Positions 7,951-17,395 of a stretch of DNA of 64,000 bases are shown here, one piece after another. The DNA comes from JANQJA01 sp040880285 (GTDB taxonomy: Bacteria > Pseudomonadota > Gammaproteobacteria > Pseudomonadales > Azotimanducaceae), in assembly GCA_040880285.1 (NCBI GenBank), contig JBBDIT010000044.1, positions 1-64,000 of the forward strand, in the 5' to 3' direction. The translations under genes and the position numbers were made by a program. Under the pieces are notes generated by a model. That model did not search any database. It saw only the letters and a list, made by a program, of their open reading frames with translations, and was not told the DNA's origin. How positions within the stretch are numbered: the stretch's first letter is position 1; every line of letters begins with the position of its first letter.

Positions 7951-9756
7951 ATGTCCGATCACAAGGTGTTAGCCATGCCTGATCAAGAGCCTGATCAACA
8001 GCCTGAAGAACAGCCTGAAGAACGGATTCGAAAGGTTGACGGGGGCGAACTCTGCGCAAGTACGCTGAAGCTCGAAGGCTGCAACCACATCTTTTGCCTT
8101 CATGGGGGACACCTGGACCCAATTTTCCAGGCCTGTGTCGACCATGACATACAACTCATCGATACTCGACACGAAGCGGCTGCCGGGCATGCCGCCGATG
8201 CCTACGCAAGGCAATCCGGAACCTTCGGCGTTAGTCTGGTCACCGCCGGACCAGGCTTCACCAACACCATTACAGCCATGACCCAGGCTTACCTGGATCG
8301 ATCGCCCGTCCTCTTTATCGTCGGCGCCGCACCCTTGCGGGATGCTGAGCGCTGGCCCCTGCAAGGCGGCGTCGACCAGGTTGCGATGGCGCGACCGGTC
8401 ACAAAATGGGCAGGTCAGGTGACTCGTACGGAACTCATTCCCCACATGCTAAGTCACGCGGTACGGATGTTGAAAGATGGCGCACCAGGTCCGGTGATGC
8501 TGGAAATACCCATCGACGTGCTCTACAACCGTATCGACCCGGCGGAGGCAGCGCCGGTCGTTCCTGCCAGAATGCCACGCCCCGCTCCCGACGCCGCGGA
8601 TATCCTCCAAATCCTGGATCTGCTCGGACGAGCCAAAAGGCCCGTGATCCTTTGCGGCGGTGGCGCTGTCCTGTCGAGAGCCAGCGAGTCGCTGCGTCGA
8701 TTCGCGGAGGACAGCGGCATCCCGGTATACAGCAACAACAAGGCAAGAGGCATCATACCGTCTTCGCATCCACTCTCTGCAGGTGCGCTTACCAATATCA
8801 AGGTCGCCGAAGCCGCCGGCCTCGGCACGCCCGACGTGGCACTCGCACTCGGCATCCGGTTCGGCATGTTCACCGAACCCGGCATGTTGGGTCCCGGCAG
8901 AATTCCACCGGACGGATGCAAGATCGTTCAGGTCGACGTCAGTGCCGCGGAACTGGGTCGGATCAGGCCCGTCGATCTGCAGATTGTCGCTGACTGCAAC
9001 GCAACCCTCAGTGCTTTGCTGACTGTCGCGGACGGGCGCAGCTGGCCCGATTGGAAAGCGTGGTCAGGCCAGGTGAACTCGCTGATGGGCTGGCATCGAG
9101 TCGCCTATAACAAGGCCGTGGAGAAAACCCGGCTCATTCACCCTTATGATGCGGTTAGCAAGGTCATCGATTCCCTGCCACCCCACACAATCATCTGCGC
9201 GGACGGCGGAGAAGCCTCCGGCTGGGCAGAAATGCTCGCACGGCCTGAAGCCGCAGGCGAATTAATGAGTCACGGCTATCTGGGCTGCCTCGGTATCGGA
9301 ATGCCGTTCGCAATAGGAGCACAGATTGCGAATCCTGACAAGCGGGTCGTGGTGATCGTCGGCGACGGCTCTGCAGGATTCAACATCTCGGAATTCGATA
9401 CGATGGTGCGGCACAACCTGCCGATCGTGACGATCGTGCTGAACAATAAGGCGTGGGGCATGTGCGTACATGGCCAGCAAGCCATGTTTGGTGACAATCG
9501 CCTGATCGTCACCAAACTGGCGGATGCCCGTTACGAGAAGGTTGCAGAAGGATTCGGATGCCATGGCGCTTATGTGGAAAGTGCGAGCGAGATTGGCGAT
9601 GCGGTGAGGTCCGCCCTGGACAGCGGGCTGCCAGCGTGCATCAACATCGTAACCGATCTTGCCGCGGTGCTGGGCGATACCAAAGGCAGCAAACTAGAGA
9701 AAACGAAGAGCGAGAAGGAGATCGCCATGCCGTACTATAAAGACTTGAAGACGTGA
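7951..9756 (+). CDS. Thiamine-diphosphate enzyme, acetolactate-synthase-like
   Basis: A 601-residue member of the IlvB superfamily with the three expected domains. The N-terminal pyrimidine-binding part has the RHEAAA motif with the ThDP-activating Glu near residue 75. A central domain follows, and the C-terminal pyrophosphate part has GDGSAGFNISEF (from about residue 471) running to the Asn pair LNN. Such enzymes cleave or join 2-keto acids; the exact reaction (acetolactate synthase, oxalyl-CoA decarboxylase, aldehyde lyase) cannot be decided, and no small regulatory subunit gene lies nearby. Residues 10-25 are a low-complexity tail encoded by four imperfect 12-bp repeats (7978-8025) and absent from usual relatives, so the ATG at 7975 or a later start is possible. 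Confidence 0.8.
   Translation: MSDHKVLAMPDQEPDQQPEEQPEERIRKVDGGELCASTLKLEGCNHIFCLHGGHLDPIFQACVDHDIQLIDTRHEAAAGHAADAYARQSGTFGVSLVTAGPGFTNTITAMTQAYLDRSPVLFIVGAAPLRDAERWPLQGGVDQVAMARPVTKWAGQVTRTELIPHMLSHAVRMLKDGAPGPVMLEIPIDVLYNRIDPAEAAPVVPARMPRPAPDAADILQILDLLGRAKRPVILCGGGAVLSRASESLRRFAEDSGIPVYSNNKARGIIPSSHPLSAGALTNIKVAEAAGLGTPDVALALGIRFGMFTEPGMLGPGRIPPDGCKIVQVDVSAAELGRIRPVDLQIVADCNATLSALLTVADGRSWPDWKAWSGQVNSLMGWHRVAYNKAVEKTRLIHPYDAVSKVIDSLPPHTIICADGGEASGWAEMLARPEAAGELMSHGYLGCLGIGMPFAIGAQIANPDKRVVVIVGDGSAGFNISEFDTMVRHNLPIVTIVLNNKAWGMCVHGQQAMFGDNRLIVTKLADARYEKVAEGFGCHGAYVESASEIGDAVRSALDSGLPACINIVTDLAAVLGDTKGSKLEKTKSEKEIAMPYYKDLKT
7978..8025 (+). repeat. Imperfect 12-bp tandem repeat inside the ThDP enzyme N-terminus
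   Basis: Four 12-bp units starting with CCTGATCAAGAG and ending with CCTGAAGAACGG encode PDQE-PDQQ-PEEQ-PEER. The unit length is a multiple of three, so changes in copy number would keep the frame. It lies 100 bp downstream of a separate perfect 12-bp repeat. Confidence 0.8.
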
Positions 9757-9764
9757 AGACTTGA
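9741..9764. repeat. Three 8-bp repeats across the ThDP enzyme stop codon
   Basis: AGACTTGA, AGACGTGA, AGACTTGA follow each other directly; the stop codon TGA of the enzyme gene (9754-9756) is the end of the middle unit. A gain or loss of one unit would shift the C-terminal frame. Confidence 0.7.
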
Positions 9765-9806
9765 GTTCCGAAAGCAGGTCGAGCGGTACGTCGCCGCTGG
9801 CAAGCG

Positions 9807-9845
9807 ATCGTCAGCTGGGATCACCGCAAGCGGGGAAGCAAATAC
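9807..9845 (+). pseudogene. Relic of a PPOX-family 3' end
   Basis: This intergenic stretch translates to IVSWDHRKRGSKY followed by TGA. It matches the C-terminus IISWDHSKLRGKY of the intact PPOX gene at 7215-7694. No open frame of useful length or start precedes it, so it appears to be the remaining tail of a degraded paralogue between the ThDP enzyme and TPR lipoprotein genes. Confidence 0.65.
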
Positions 9846-9943
9846 TGATGATCAGGACGCTGGCGTTGATGTGGTGACGGATGTACGATCACATGATCGT
9901 CACTTGAAGCCAACATCAATTTCACACCCTGAAGAGAACAATA

Positions 9944-11638
9944 ATGAGAATTGCCAGCCTGCTTGCTGTTTTATTTTTGCTTTCCTGTAACCAATCAGAT
10001 TCAACCCAAAAGTCCATGTCCGACACGCAGGTGGCGGATCCCGACGCCGAACTGGTCGCGCGCGCCGGCGCCCCGCTTTTTGATGGGCTTGGCACCCATC
10101 AACACCAGATCACCACCAATGACCCTGGTGCTCAACGCTATTTCAACCAGGGTCTGATGCTGTCGTTTGCATTCAACCATGCAGAGTCCATTCGCAGCTT
10201 CCGGGCCGCCCAACAACTCGATCCCGACTGTGCCATGTGCTTCTGGGGCGAATCCCTGGCCACAGGCCCGAACATCAATGTCACCAGCAACGGTCAGGCA
10301 ATCATGTCGGATGCAGATCGCATCAGTGCATTTGCCGCGTTGCAGCAGGCGATAACTCTTAAGGACCAGGCGAGCGAGCGCGAACGTGACTACATTGATG
10401 CGCTCGCCTCACGCTATAACGGCGATACGTCTACGAGCCGCGCACCACTCGACCTTGCCTATGCGCAAGCAATGGGAAAGCTGGCGGCGAAGTATCCTGA
10501 AGATGCCGATGCCGCGTCTCTTTATGCTGAGGCACTGATGAACACCATGCCCTGGAACTACTGGGCTGATGACGGTTATCCGAAGCCGGATACCGTCAAG
10601 GTTATTGCCAGTCTCGAGCAGGTTCTGGAAACGAATCCGAACCATCCACTGGCGATCCATTTGTATATTCATGCGGTGGAAGCGTCCTCCGAACCGCAAC
10701 GTGCAGAGCCTTACGCGGACCGATTGGCAAAACTGGTACCCGGTGCCGGCCACCTGGTGCATATGCCGGCACACATCTATTGGCGAGTCGGCCGCTATCA
10801 TGATGCGTCCAACGCCAATATCGAGGCGGCCAGGGTGGACGAGGAATACATCGCCCAATGTAATGCACAAGGCTTTTATCCCGCGCTTTACTACCCCCAC
10901 AACATCCACTTCCTGTGGGCAGCGTCGACCATGGAGGGCCGCAGCGAGCTGTCGATTGATTCTGCATTTCGCGTGATAAAGAACGTCAGTATCGAGCAGG
11001 TCGATCAGTTTCCAACGATCGAATTCTTCCGTACCATACCGCTGCTTTCCTATATCCGTTTCGGCAAGTGGGACGAGATCCTCAACTATCCGCCAGAACC
11101 GGAAAGATTCAAATTTTCGGCAGGCATCCTGCACTACGCAAGAGGTGTCGCGTTCGCCGCCAAGGGTGACTTCGAGGCAGCCAAAGCGGAGCATGTGTTG
11201 CTCATTCCGCTGTTGGACGCGGTCCCCATCAAGTTCCTCGATAGCAACGACGTGCCCGCCAGCACCCTACTCAACATTGCACACGAACTGCTACAGGGCG
11301 AAATTGCCTATTTCCAGACAAATTACGATGTGGCGATCACGCACTATGAAAGCGCCGTCGTGTTGCAAGATGAGCTGCCTTACACCGAGCCACCGTTCTG
11401 GTATTACCCCACAAGGCAGTCACTGGGCCAGGCATTGATGGCAGCGGGCAAACCCGCAGCGGCCGAGGCGGTATACCGCAAGGACCTCGAAGACTATCCT
11501 CATAACGGCTGGTCCATGTTCGGTCTTGCCAGGGCACTGGAGGCACAACAAAAAACAGCCGAAGCGAACAAGCAGATGATGATGTTCAACCAAATGTGGC
11601 AACAGGCAGACATTGAATTGCAAGGGTCGCGTATTTGA
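9944..11638 (+). CDS. TPR-repeat outer-membrane or periplasmic lipoprotein
   Basis: A 564-residue protein. It begins with a lipoprotein signal (hydrophobic core then LLSC, lipid-carrying Cys near residue 15), so it should be tethered to a membrane facing the periplasm. The mature part carries helical TPR-type repeats and the family pattern AQRYFNQGLMLSFAFNH followed by LDPDCAMCFWGE, which I recognise from a widespread bacterial TPR family of unknown function. Further TPR-like segments occur around residues 220-320 and 440-545. A ribosome site (GAAGAG) precedes the ATG. No partner genes are evident; it stands alone between two intergenic PPOX relics. Confidence 0.8.
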   Translation: MRIASLLAVLFLLSCNQSDSTQKSMSDTQVADPDAELVARAGAPLFDGLGTHQHQITTNDPGAQRYFNQGLMLSFAFNHAESIRSFRAAQQLDPDCAMCFWGESLATGPNINVTSNGQAIMSDADRISAFAALQQAITLKDQASERERDYIDALASRYNGDTSTSRAPLDLAYAQAMGKLAAKYPEDADAASLYAEALMNTMPWNYWADDGYPKPDTVKVIASLEQVLETNPNHPLAIHLYIHAVEASSEPQRAEPYADRLAKLVPGAGHLVHMPAHIYWRVGRYHDASNANIEAARVDEEYIAQCNAQGFYPALYYPHNIHFLWAASTMEGRSELSIDSAFRVIKNVSIEQVDQFPTIEFFRTIPLLSYIRFGKWDEILNYPPEPERFKFSAGILHYARGVAFAAKGDFEAAKAEHVLLIPLLDAVPIKFLDSNDVPASTLLNIAHELLQGEIAYFQTNYDVAITHYESAVVLQDELPYTEPPFWYYPTRQSLGQALMAAGKPAAAEAVYRKDLEDYPHNGWSMFGLARALEAQQKTAEANKQMMMFNQMWQQADIELQGSRI

Positions 11639-11678
11639 CGGGTCGCCGAGACGATGCCGCATGGAACCGTCCGGCGGC

Positions 11679-11720
11679 AGCGTCGCCCGGGATCACAGCA
11701 AGCTGGAACGCAAATACCAG
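11679..11720 (+). pseudogene. Second relic of a PPOX-family 3' end
   Basis: The sequence encodes SVARDHSKLERKYQ in a frame that is not otherwise a gene. It aligns with the SWDHSKLRGKY tail of the PPOX gene at 7215-7694, with GGGATCACAG and AAATAC shared at the DNA level. The original stop (TAG) reads CAG here. It lies about 40 bp after the TPR lipoprotein gene. Confidence 0.6.
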
Positions 11721-11735
11721 GCCCCGACAACTCTT

Positions 11736-11804
11736 CTACCCTAACCGTTGAAACTCTCCTACCCTAACCGTTGAAACTCTCCTACCCTAACCGTTGAAAC
11801 TCTC
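11736..11804. repeat. Three perfect copies of a 23-bp unit
   Basis: CTACCCTAACCGTTGAAACTCTC occurs three times head to tail. The array ends exactly where the stop codon of the leftward M48 gene begins (CTA at 11805-11807), and each unit itself begins with CTA. It may therefore have grown by slippage from the end of that gene. It separates two genes that converge. Confidence 0.9.
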
Positions 11805-12836
11805 CTACTCATTGCTGATCGCCTGCAGGCGTTGCTTTGTTCCCGGATGGGTGCGAAGAAAGTCCATGAGCGGGACCTGTCCGGTATCTTCATAAGATGC
11901 CTCAATCAGTGCCAGCATCTCCCCGAGTAACCTCGGGTCCAGACCAGCCGCATCCATTTCAGTAACCGCAAAAAGGTCCGCCTCACGCTCAAAGTCACGG
12001 GAGTAGGATGCGTCGATCAATAGCGCCGGTATTACGGCGACAATTTCATTAATACCGCTCACATCACCGGTAATCAAAACAGCCAGCACCGTCAGGAAGG
12101 AACCTTGCAAGGATCTGCGCAAAATATGCCGATGATGCAAATGTCCTATCTCGTGATACAAAACGGAAAGCAGTTGCTCGTCGTTTGCGGCAATATTTAC
12201 CAGGTCATCCGTAAACAAGATAATTCCTGACGGCAGTGCAAACGCATTGGCACCAATATCGGACTGCCTGAAGACCAATTGCGGCTCTAGTTCCGTATAC
12301 TGCGAAAGTACCGGCTCAAACACCCGGCGAAGATGTTCCGTCACGGCCGGGTCCAGGGTCGACGGTTCAAAGTACACCTGATCCAGGGTTTGCAGGGTTC
12401 CGCGCCCGATATTGCGCTCGACCCCGGCAGGCAACATAAACGCAACTGACTTTGCCAGGGCCGGCACACCGTAGATCACCGTAACCCAGGCTAAAATGGC
12501 AGTGACCAGGGCGGCCGTCAGCGCCATGGGCAGACTGGCTTCCAGTCGTACCAGCAGCCGCTGTCCAAAGCCGCGACCGGTCCTGTCCAATAATTCATCG
12601 ATACCGGCATGATCAGGCGTGGTAAAGACAGCGCCGCCAGGAAACGTAATGACGCGTGGTGCACTTCCCAGTTTTGAGACGACCTCATAGGCTGTCGCTG
12701 GCATGTGGGAAATGTACGCGGCCTCGGCGGAATCCCGCGGTGACACGCTAAGGCGCCCGGCAGCATCCAAACGTAAGACCGCCGGCACAGCGCGTGAGGT
12801 CTGGCCGTCGTTGTAGGTTCCATCGATACGTAACAT
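11805..12836 (-). CDS. M48-family membrane metallopeptidase
   Basis: A 343-residue protein with an N-terminal beta-rich domain of the type seen in some M48 proteins (about residues 1-85), a hydrophobic segment (about 103-122) and a zinc peptidase domain with HEIGH at 228-232. The downstream zinc ligand Glu is probably in READLFAV. It is likely an inner-membrane protease facing the periplasm, acting in protein quality control. It lies 14 bp after the DUF898 gene in the same direction; this YjgN/M48 pairing suggests joint function. The stop codon abuts the 23-bp tandem repeats. Confidence 0.85.
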   Translation of the reverse strand: MLRIDGTYNDGQTSRAVPAVLRLDAAGRLSVSPRDSAEAAYISHMPATAYEVVSKLGSAPRVITFPGGAVFTTPDHAGIDELLDRTGRGFGQRLLVRLEASLPMALTAALVTAILAWVTVIYGVPALAKSVAFMLPAGVERNIGRGTLQTLDQVYFEPSTLDPAVTEHLRRVFEPVLSQYTELEPQLVFRQSDIGANAFALPSGIILFTDDLVNIAANDEQLLSVLYHEIGHLHHRHILRRSLQGSFLTVLAVLITGDVSGINEIVAVIPALLIDASYSRDFEREADLFAVTEMDAAGLDPRLLGEMLALIEASYEDTGQVPLMDFLRTHPGTKQRLQAISNE

Positions 12837-12850
12837 TTGCAGTGTGTTTC

Positions 12851-13870
12851 CTACAAACCAATATCGAAATCAAGGAAGTCGCCCACTTCCTGACCAATGG
12901 CAGATACCTGTTCCTGCTCACCTGCGATGAAGTTATCCAGGTTTTCCTGTGCCACAAGGCTTACTCGTGACGCAAAATAACGTGCAATCCTGACTTTCAC
13001 GAGCGGAAAGGCGAGGCCCAGGGTCACCAATAACAACAGCGCATTGACAAAGTAAAGTGACACCAGTTCGCCAGTCTTGAGCTCGCTTGCGAACGAATTG
13101 GTACGCAGACCGGTGTTGTTCCATTGCAAATTCTGGTTAACCTGGTTGAAATAAGCGAACAAGAACAGGTAAATAAAAATTCCTGCAAAGGGTGCCAGAA
13201 TATTGATGGTCGGCCAAACGAGCCCGATTCCAGCAATTGCACCACCTATTGCAAATGTTGCCAGCAAGGTAAACCCGATCAGCTTGAGCGACATGAGGTA
13301 GTAGTCACCGGCTGTTGCATCAAACTCAAATGCGGAAACACCGTAGGTCGAATTTTCAACAATATAGGCACGCATCTTGTACCAGGCTAACGGCAACAAT
13401 AGCCCCAGTGTCAAAATGCCTAACGCGGGCCACAGCATAAATGCGACCATACATCCTGAATAGGAACCGTGGAAATCGAACCGGATATTTTTATAGGCGC
13501 TATACCGGTTCCTGAAACGCAATGAAGCCAGGATAATCCATGGAAACACCAGCAACATCGTCAGGATCAAGGCAAGGCCGCCCCATAGAGGAAAGAACTG
13601 TGCAACTCCAACCATCAGCAGGAATACTCCAAGGGCGATGACACGACCGATCAAAATCCGGACCGGGTCGGCAAGATAGTCAAAGTTATGACCATCAAGG
13701 TACATATGATTGTAAAAGTATTTCTGGTTGCGCACCTTGGCCCAGGCGCTATAAATGCCAAGGGTCAGGATCGTCAACAGTATGTTGACGATCCAGATCC
13801 TGAAGTACTCCAAACCCTGGCCACGAAAATCGAACGGTATTTCTCTTGGTGAATCTGCTCCCTGATTCAT
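12851..13870 (-). CDS. DUF898 (YjgN-like) membrane protein
   Basis: A 339-residue polytopic membrane protein of the DUF898/YjgN family. It opens with the family pattern FDFRGQGLEYFRIWIVN and repeats a similar TLGIYSAWAKVRNQKYF module. About seven hydrophobic segments are visible between residues 25 and 290. The function of the family is not established. It is co-directional with the M48 peptidase gene 14 bp downstream, and the shared arrangement suggests that the peptidase acts on or with it. The promoter must lie in the 90-bp gap upstream of 13870. Confidence 0.85.
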   Translation of the reverse strand: MNQGADSPREIPFDFRGQGLEYFRIWIVNILLTILTLGIYSAWAKVRNQKYFYNHMYLDGHNFDYLADPVRILIGRVIALGVFLLMVGVAQFFPLWGGLALILTMLLVFPWIILASLRFRNRYSAYKNIRFDFHGSYSGCMVAFMLWPALGILTLGLLLPLAWYKMRAYIVENSTYGVSAFEFDATAGDYYLMSLKLIGFTLLATFAIGGAIAGIGLVWPTINILAPFAGIFIYLFLFAYFNQVNQNLQWNNTGLRTNSFASELKTGELVSLYFVNALLLLVTLGLAFPLVKVRIARYFASRVSLVAQENLDNFIAGEQEQVSAIGQEVGDFLDFDIGL

Positions 13871-13960
13871 ACTCGGTATCCTTATTGGTAGTGTATTTTA
13901 GTTGTACATACTCCTGGTGATCCTGGTATCTCAATCCTCTCACACATTTTGGCCATTAAC

Positions 13961-15490
13961 TCATGCAGCTGGCCAATACCGATCCTTTAGCAATCGCTTG
14001 TACAGCTTGCCGGTCGGATGTCGTGGCAGTTCTTCCTCGAAATCCACTGAACGAGGACACTTGATATGAGAAATCTGGCTCCGGCAATATTCGATCAGTT
14101 CTGCCTCAAGCTCAGGGCCGGCTTCTGAAAAGTCTTTTGGCTGTACCACCGCTTTGACTTCTTCACCGAAATCTTCATTCGGAACACCGAACACGGCGAC
14201 GTCCATCACCTTCGGATGCGTAACCAGGACATTTTCTGTTTCCTGCGGGTAAATATTTACGCCACCTGAAATGATCATATAATTCTTTCGGTCGGTGAGG
14301 TACAGGTAGCCTTCTTCATCGACATGGCCAACATCACCCAATGTCGTCCAACCGCTGGGGTGACGCGACTCATTGGTCTTGTCTTTGTCGCCATGATACT
14401 CAAACTCACCGCCACCTTCGAAGTAGATAGTCCCCGTCTCTCCGGTGGGCAATTCTTTGCCATTATCATCGACGATATGTAACTGCGCTGTCAGGGGACG
14501 GCCAACGGAGCCCCTGTGCTGCAACCAATCTTCGGAATTGATCGCCACAAAACCGTTTCCCTCGGTACCCGCATAGTATTCGTGGATAACCGGCCCCCAC
14601 CAGTCGATCATCTGTTCCTTGACCGGGATCGGGCAAGGAGCCGCCGCATGGATCGCGCACTGCAGACTGCTGACGTCATACTTCAGCCTGACGTCGTCAT
14701 CCAGCTTCAGCATTCGGATAAACATGGTCGGCACCCACTGGCTGTGGGTCACTTTAAACTTTTCTATGGCAGCGAGTGCAGCTTCAGGTTCGAAATGAAC
14801 CATGATGATACAAGTCATACCGCTCAACAGAAACCCGAGCGTAAAAGTCAGGGGAGCGGCATGGTATAGGGGCGCTGGCGACAGGTAGATACTGTCTTCA
14901 GTTGCGCCGTACAGCAGCGAGAAAAGATTCGGCGTCGGGTCATCATCCGGTTGAAACGGGCCTTCTGGTAATGGCTTCAATACGCCCTTGGGCCGCCCGG
15001 TAGTGCCGGACGAGTACAGCATGGACTGTCCAGTGCTTTCGTCATCGATCGGTGTCGCGGGCATCTGGCTGATAGCGTCTTCCCAGCTTTCGAATCCGGC
15101 AACGACACCATCGAGCATATAAGCGTGGGTCACATGTTCCATCTTGCCAATCAGCTTATCCACCACGCTCTGGCGATCAGTCGAGGTAATGAAAACTCTG
15201 GCTCCACAATCATTTACAATGTATTCGACTTCATGTTCCTGTAATCGATAACTGATCGCCGTGAAGTAAAGTCCCGAACGCATGGCGGCAAGGCAAATTT
15301 GCAGGAAGCGGGGATGGTTCTCGAGCAGAATCGCAATATGATCACCGCGCTTGAGCCCCAGTTGGCGGAACAGGTGTGCTCCCTGGTTGGAAGTTTCATC
15401 GAATTCCTTACGGGTAATAATTTGGCCCGTTTCAGCAATGATATAGGCTGGCTTATCGGGTTGTGCCTGGGCCAATTTGGTTGGATGCAT
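13961..15490 (-). CDS. AMP-forming acyl-CoA synthetase
   Basis: A 509-residue adenylate-forming enzyme that would activate a fatty or aromatic acid to its CoA thioester via an acyl-AMP. The phosphate-binding motif SSGTTGRPKGV, the YYAGTEGNG core motif, the GDVGH hinge region and the C-terminal PTGKLYKR with the catalytic Lys are all present. I chose the ATG at 15490 because GAGAGGGA precedes it at good spacing; an in-frame TTG at 15505 is possible. Its substrate cannot be read from sequence. The divergent D-aminoacylase gene starts 131 bp away and the two may share a control region. Confidence 0.9.
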   Translation of the reverse strand: MHPTKLAQAQPDKPAYIIAETGQIITRKEFDETSNQGAHLFRQLGLKRGDHIAILLENHPRFLQICLAAMRSGLYFTAISYRLQEHEVEYIVNDCGARVFITSTDRQSVVDKLIGKMEHVTHAYMLDGVVAGFESWEDAISQMPATPIDDESTGQSMLYSSGTTGRPKGVLKPLPEGPFQPDDDPTPNLFSLLYGATEDSIYLSPAPLYHAAPLTFTLGFLLSGMTCIIMVHFEPEAALAAIEKFKVTHSQWVPTMFIRMLKLDDDVRLKYDVSSLQCAIHAAAPCPIPVKEQMIDWWGPVIHEYYAGTEGNGFVAINSEDWLQHRGSVGRPLTAQLHIVDDNGKELPTGETGTIYFEGGGEFEYHGDKDKTNESRHPSGWTTLGDVGHVDEEGYLYLTDRKNYMIISGGVNIYPQETENVLVTHPKVMDVAVFGVPNEDFGEEVKAVVQPKDFSEAGPELEAELIEYCRSQISHIKCPRSVDFEEELPRHPTGKLYKRLLKDRYWPAA

Positions 15491-15621
15491 GGTCTTCCCT
15501 CTCAAGTCTATAAATCGAAGTCAATCAATGGTTTAACAATGCCTACGACGGTACCAAAAGACAAGACGTGACCAACCACCTGGTCCCATGCATAATCTTG
15601 TGCCAACAGGAGGGATCGCTA

Positions 15622-17331
15622 ATGCACGATATCGTCATCAGGAATGGTACTGTCGTAGATGGTACAGGAGCCCCGCGTTTTCAGTCGGATGTCGCGATAG
15701 ATGGCGACCGCATCACGGCCATCGGCAAGTCACTGGAACGAGGCAGGCGTGAAATAGACGCACACGATCGCCTGGTGACACCAGGATTTATCGACATTCA
15801 CACGCATTATGATGGTCAGGCAACCTGGGACCCGCTCATTTCCCCATCTTGTTGGCACGGAGTGACAACAATCGTGATGGGCAATTGTGGCGTGGGTTTT
15901 GCGCCGGTCAGGGCAGACGCCCATGAGAAATTGATCAGCCTGATGGAAGGGGTAGAAGATATTCCAGGCACTGCCCTGGCCGAGGGGCTCAAATGGAACT
16001 GGGAGACTTTCCCCGAATATTTGGAGGCGCTGGACTCTACGCCACGAGCCGTGGACATTGGTGCCCAGTTCCCGCATAGCCCACTTCGGACCTATGTGAT
16101 GGGCGAGCGCGGGGAAACCGGGGAAGAACCCACGGACAAAGAAGTCGCGCAAATGGTCAAGCTGGTTGAAGAAGGTATCAGGGCTGGCGCCCTCGGCTTT
16201 ACCACGTCACGCACACTCAATCATCGAACGTCCACCGGCGACAGCATTCCTTCGTATCACGCCGGGAACAAGGAAGTCGATGCCATCGTCAATGCGATGG
16301 GAAAAATGGGCAAGGGTGTGTTCGGTCTGGTATCAGATTTTCGTCACCCGGTAGAAGAAATGGCATGGCTCAGGCGTCTGGCGAAAGACTCCAATCGCAA
16401 TGTCTGGTTCCTGCTGACCCAGGTAGATCAGGCGCCGGAAAAGTACAAGCAAATGCTGGATCTTTGCCATGCGCAGGATGGCCCGTCAATTACCGCACAG
16501 GTTGCGGGCCGCCCCATAAGCCTGTTGTTAGGCTGGGAGTCCAGCCTGCACCCGTTTATTACCCATAAGGCTTACCGGGAAATCGCGCAGCTGCCGATAA
16601 GAGAGCGCCTGCAGAAACTTCAGGACCCGGACTTCAAGCATCGGTTACTCACCGAGCCTGTTGACGTCAGCGAGCTGCCTTACACGGCAAAAAGTGTCGT
16701 TTCGAACTTCGGCAAACTGTTCCCCATGGGCGATCCACCCAACTATGAACCTGCGCCAGACGAATCCATTGCGGGAATCGCGGCACAATCAACTAAAGCA
16801 CCCTATGAAGTTATTTACGACATCATGATGGCAGACGGTGGCAAGGGTCTGCTGTTTTACCCACTGTTTAACTATTCATACGGCGACTTCGAGTCGATTC
16901 GTGAAATGATACTCAATGAGAACGCCATCGTGGGACTCGGTGACGGTGGCGCCCACTGTGGTGTCATCTGTGATGCCAGTATCCCGACGTTTATGTTAAG
17001 CCACTGGACGCGCGATCGCCGCCGTGGAGCGACGTTACCCGTAGAGATGATCATCAAAAAACAAACCCGGGATACCGCGCGAATGTATGATCTTCATGAC
17101 CGGGGTTTGCTGGTCGCAGGTAAAAAAGCGGACATTAATGTTATAGACTATGATCGCCTCAATATCCGGCCGCCACGCATGGTCCACGACCTGCCTGCCT
17201 CCGGCCGGCGGTTGATCCAGGAGGCTGACGGTTATCTGGCCACAGTCCTGTCGGGTACCGTGACGTTCGAAAACGGCGAATCCACAGGTGCCCTGCCCGG
17301 CAAACTCATGCGTCATTCGATCACAAAATAG
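15622..17331 (+). CDS. N-acyl-D-amino-acid deacylase family amidohydrolase
   Basis: A 569-residue amidohydrolase-superfamily enzyme. The N-terminal beta-sandwich leads into GFIDIHTHYDGQ, whose HxH is a metal-binding site, followed by MGNCGVGFAP, typical of the D-aminoacylase branch. Later conserved parts include GDGGAH and the final KKADINVIDYDRL. Such enzymes hydrolyse N-acyl-D-amino acids or related cyclic or acyl amides in the cytoplasm. The ATG at 15622 follows a strong AGGAGGG site (15609-15615); an upstream in-frame start at 15568 lacks one. It faces away from an acyl-CoA synthetase gene, which could use a released acyl group, but that link is inference. Confidence 0.85.
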   Translation: MHDIVIRNGTVVDGTGAPRFQSDVAIDGDRITAIGKSLERGRREIDAHDRLVTPGFIDIHTHYDGQATWDPLISPSCWHGVTTIVMGNCGVGFAPVRADAHEKLISLMEGVEDIPGTALAEGLKWNWETFPEYLEALDSTPRAVDIGAQFPHSPLRTYVMGERGETGEEPTDKEVAQMVKLVEEGIRAGALGFTTSRTLNHRTSTGDSIPSYHAGNKEVDAIVNAMGKMGKGVFGLVSDFRHPVEEMAWLRRLAKDSNRNVWFLLTQVDQAPEKYKQMLDLCHAQDGPSITAQVAGRPISLLLGWESSLHPFITHKAYREIAQLPIRERLQKLQDPDFKHRLLTEPVDVSELPYTAKSVVSNFGKLFPMGDPPNYEPAPDESIAGIAAQSTKAPYEVIYDIMMADGGKGLLFYPLFNYSYGDFESIREMILNENAIVGLGDGGAHCGVICDASIPTFMLSHWTRDRRRGATLPVEMIIKKQTRDTARMYDLHDRGLLVAGKKADINVIDYDRLNIRPPRMVHDLPASGRRLIQEADGYLATVLSGTVTFENGESTGALPGKLMRHSITK

Positions 17332-17395
17332 ACTATAGTGTGAACTTAAGTGAGATCTCCGGGTCCCACCTTTTAGATCTGCAAAGAGCGCTCGG

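Noticed and set aside
10409..11194. 261-codon leftward open frame
   Set aside because: It lies antisense inside the TPR lipoprotein gene and shows no family motifs; it is a shadow frame.
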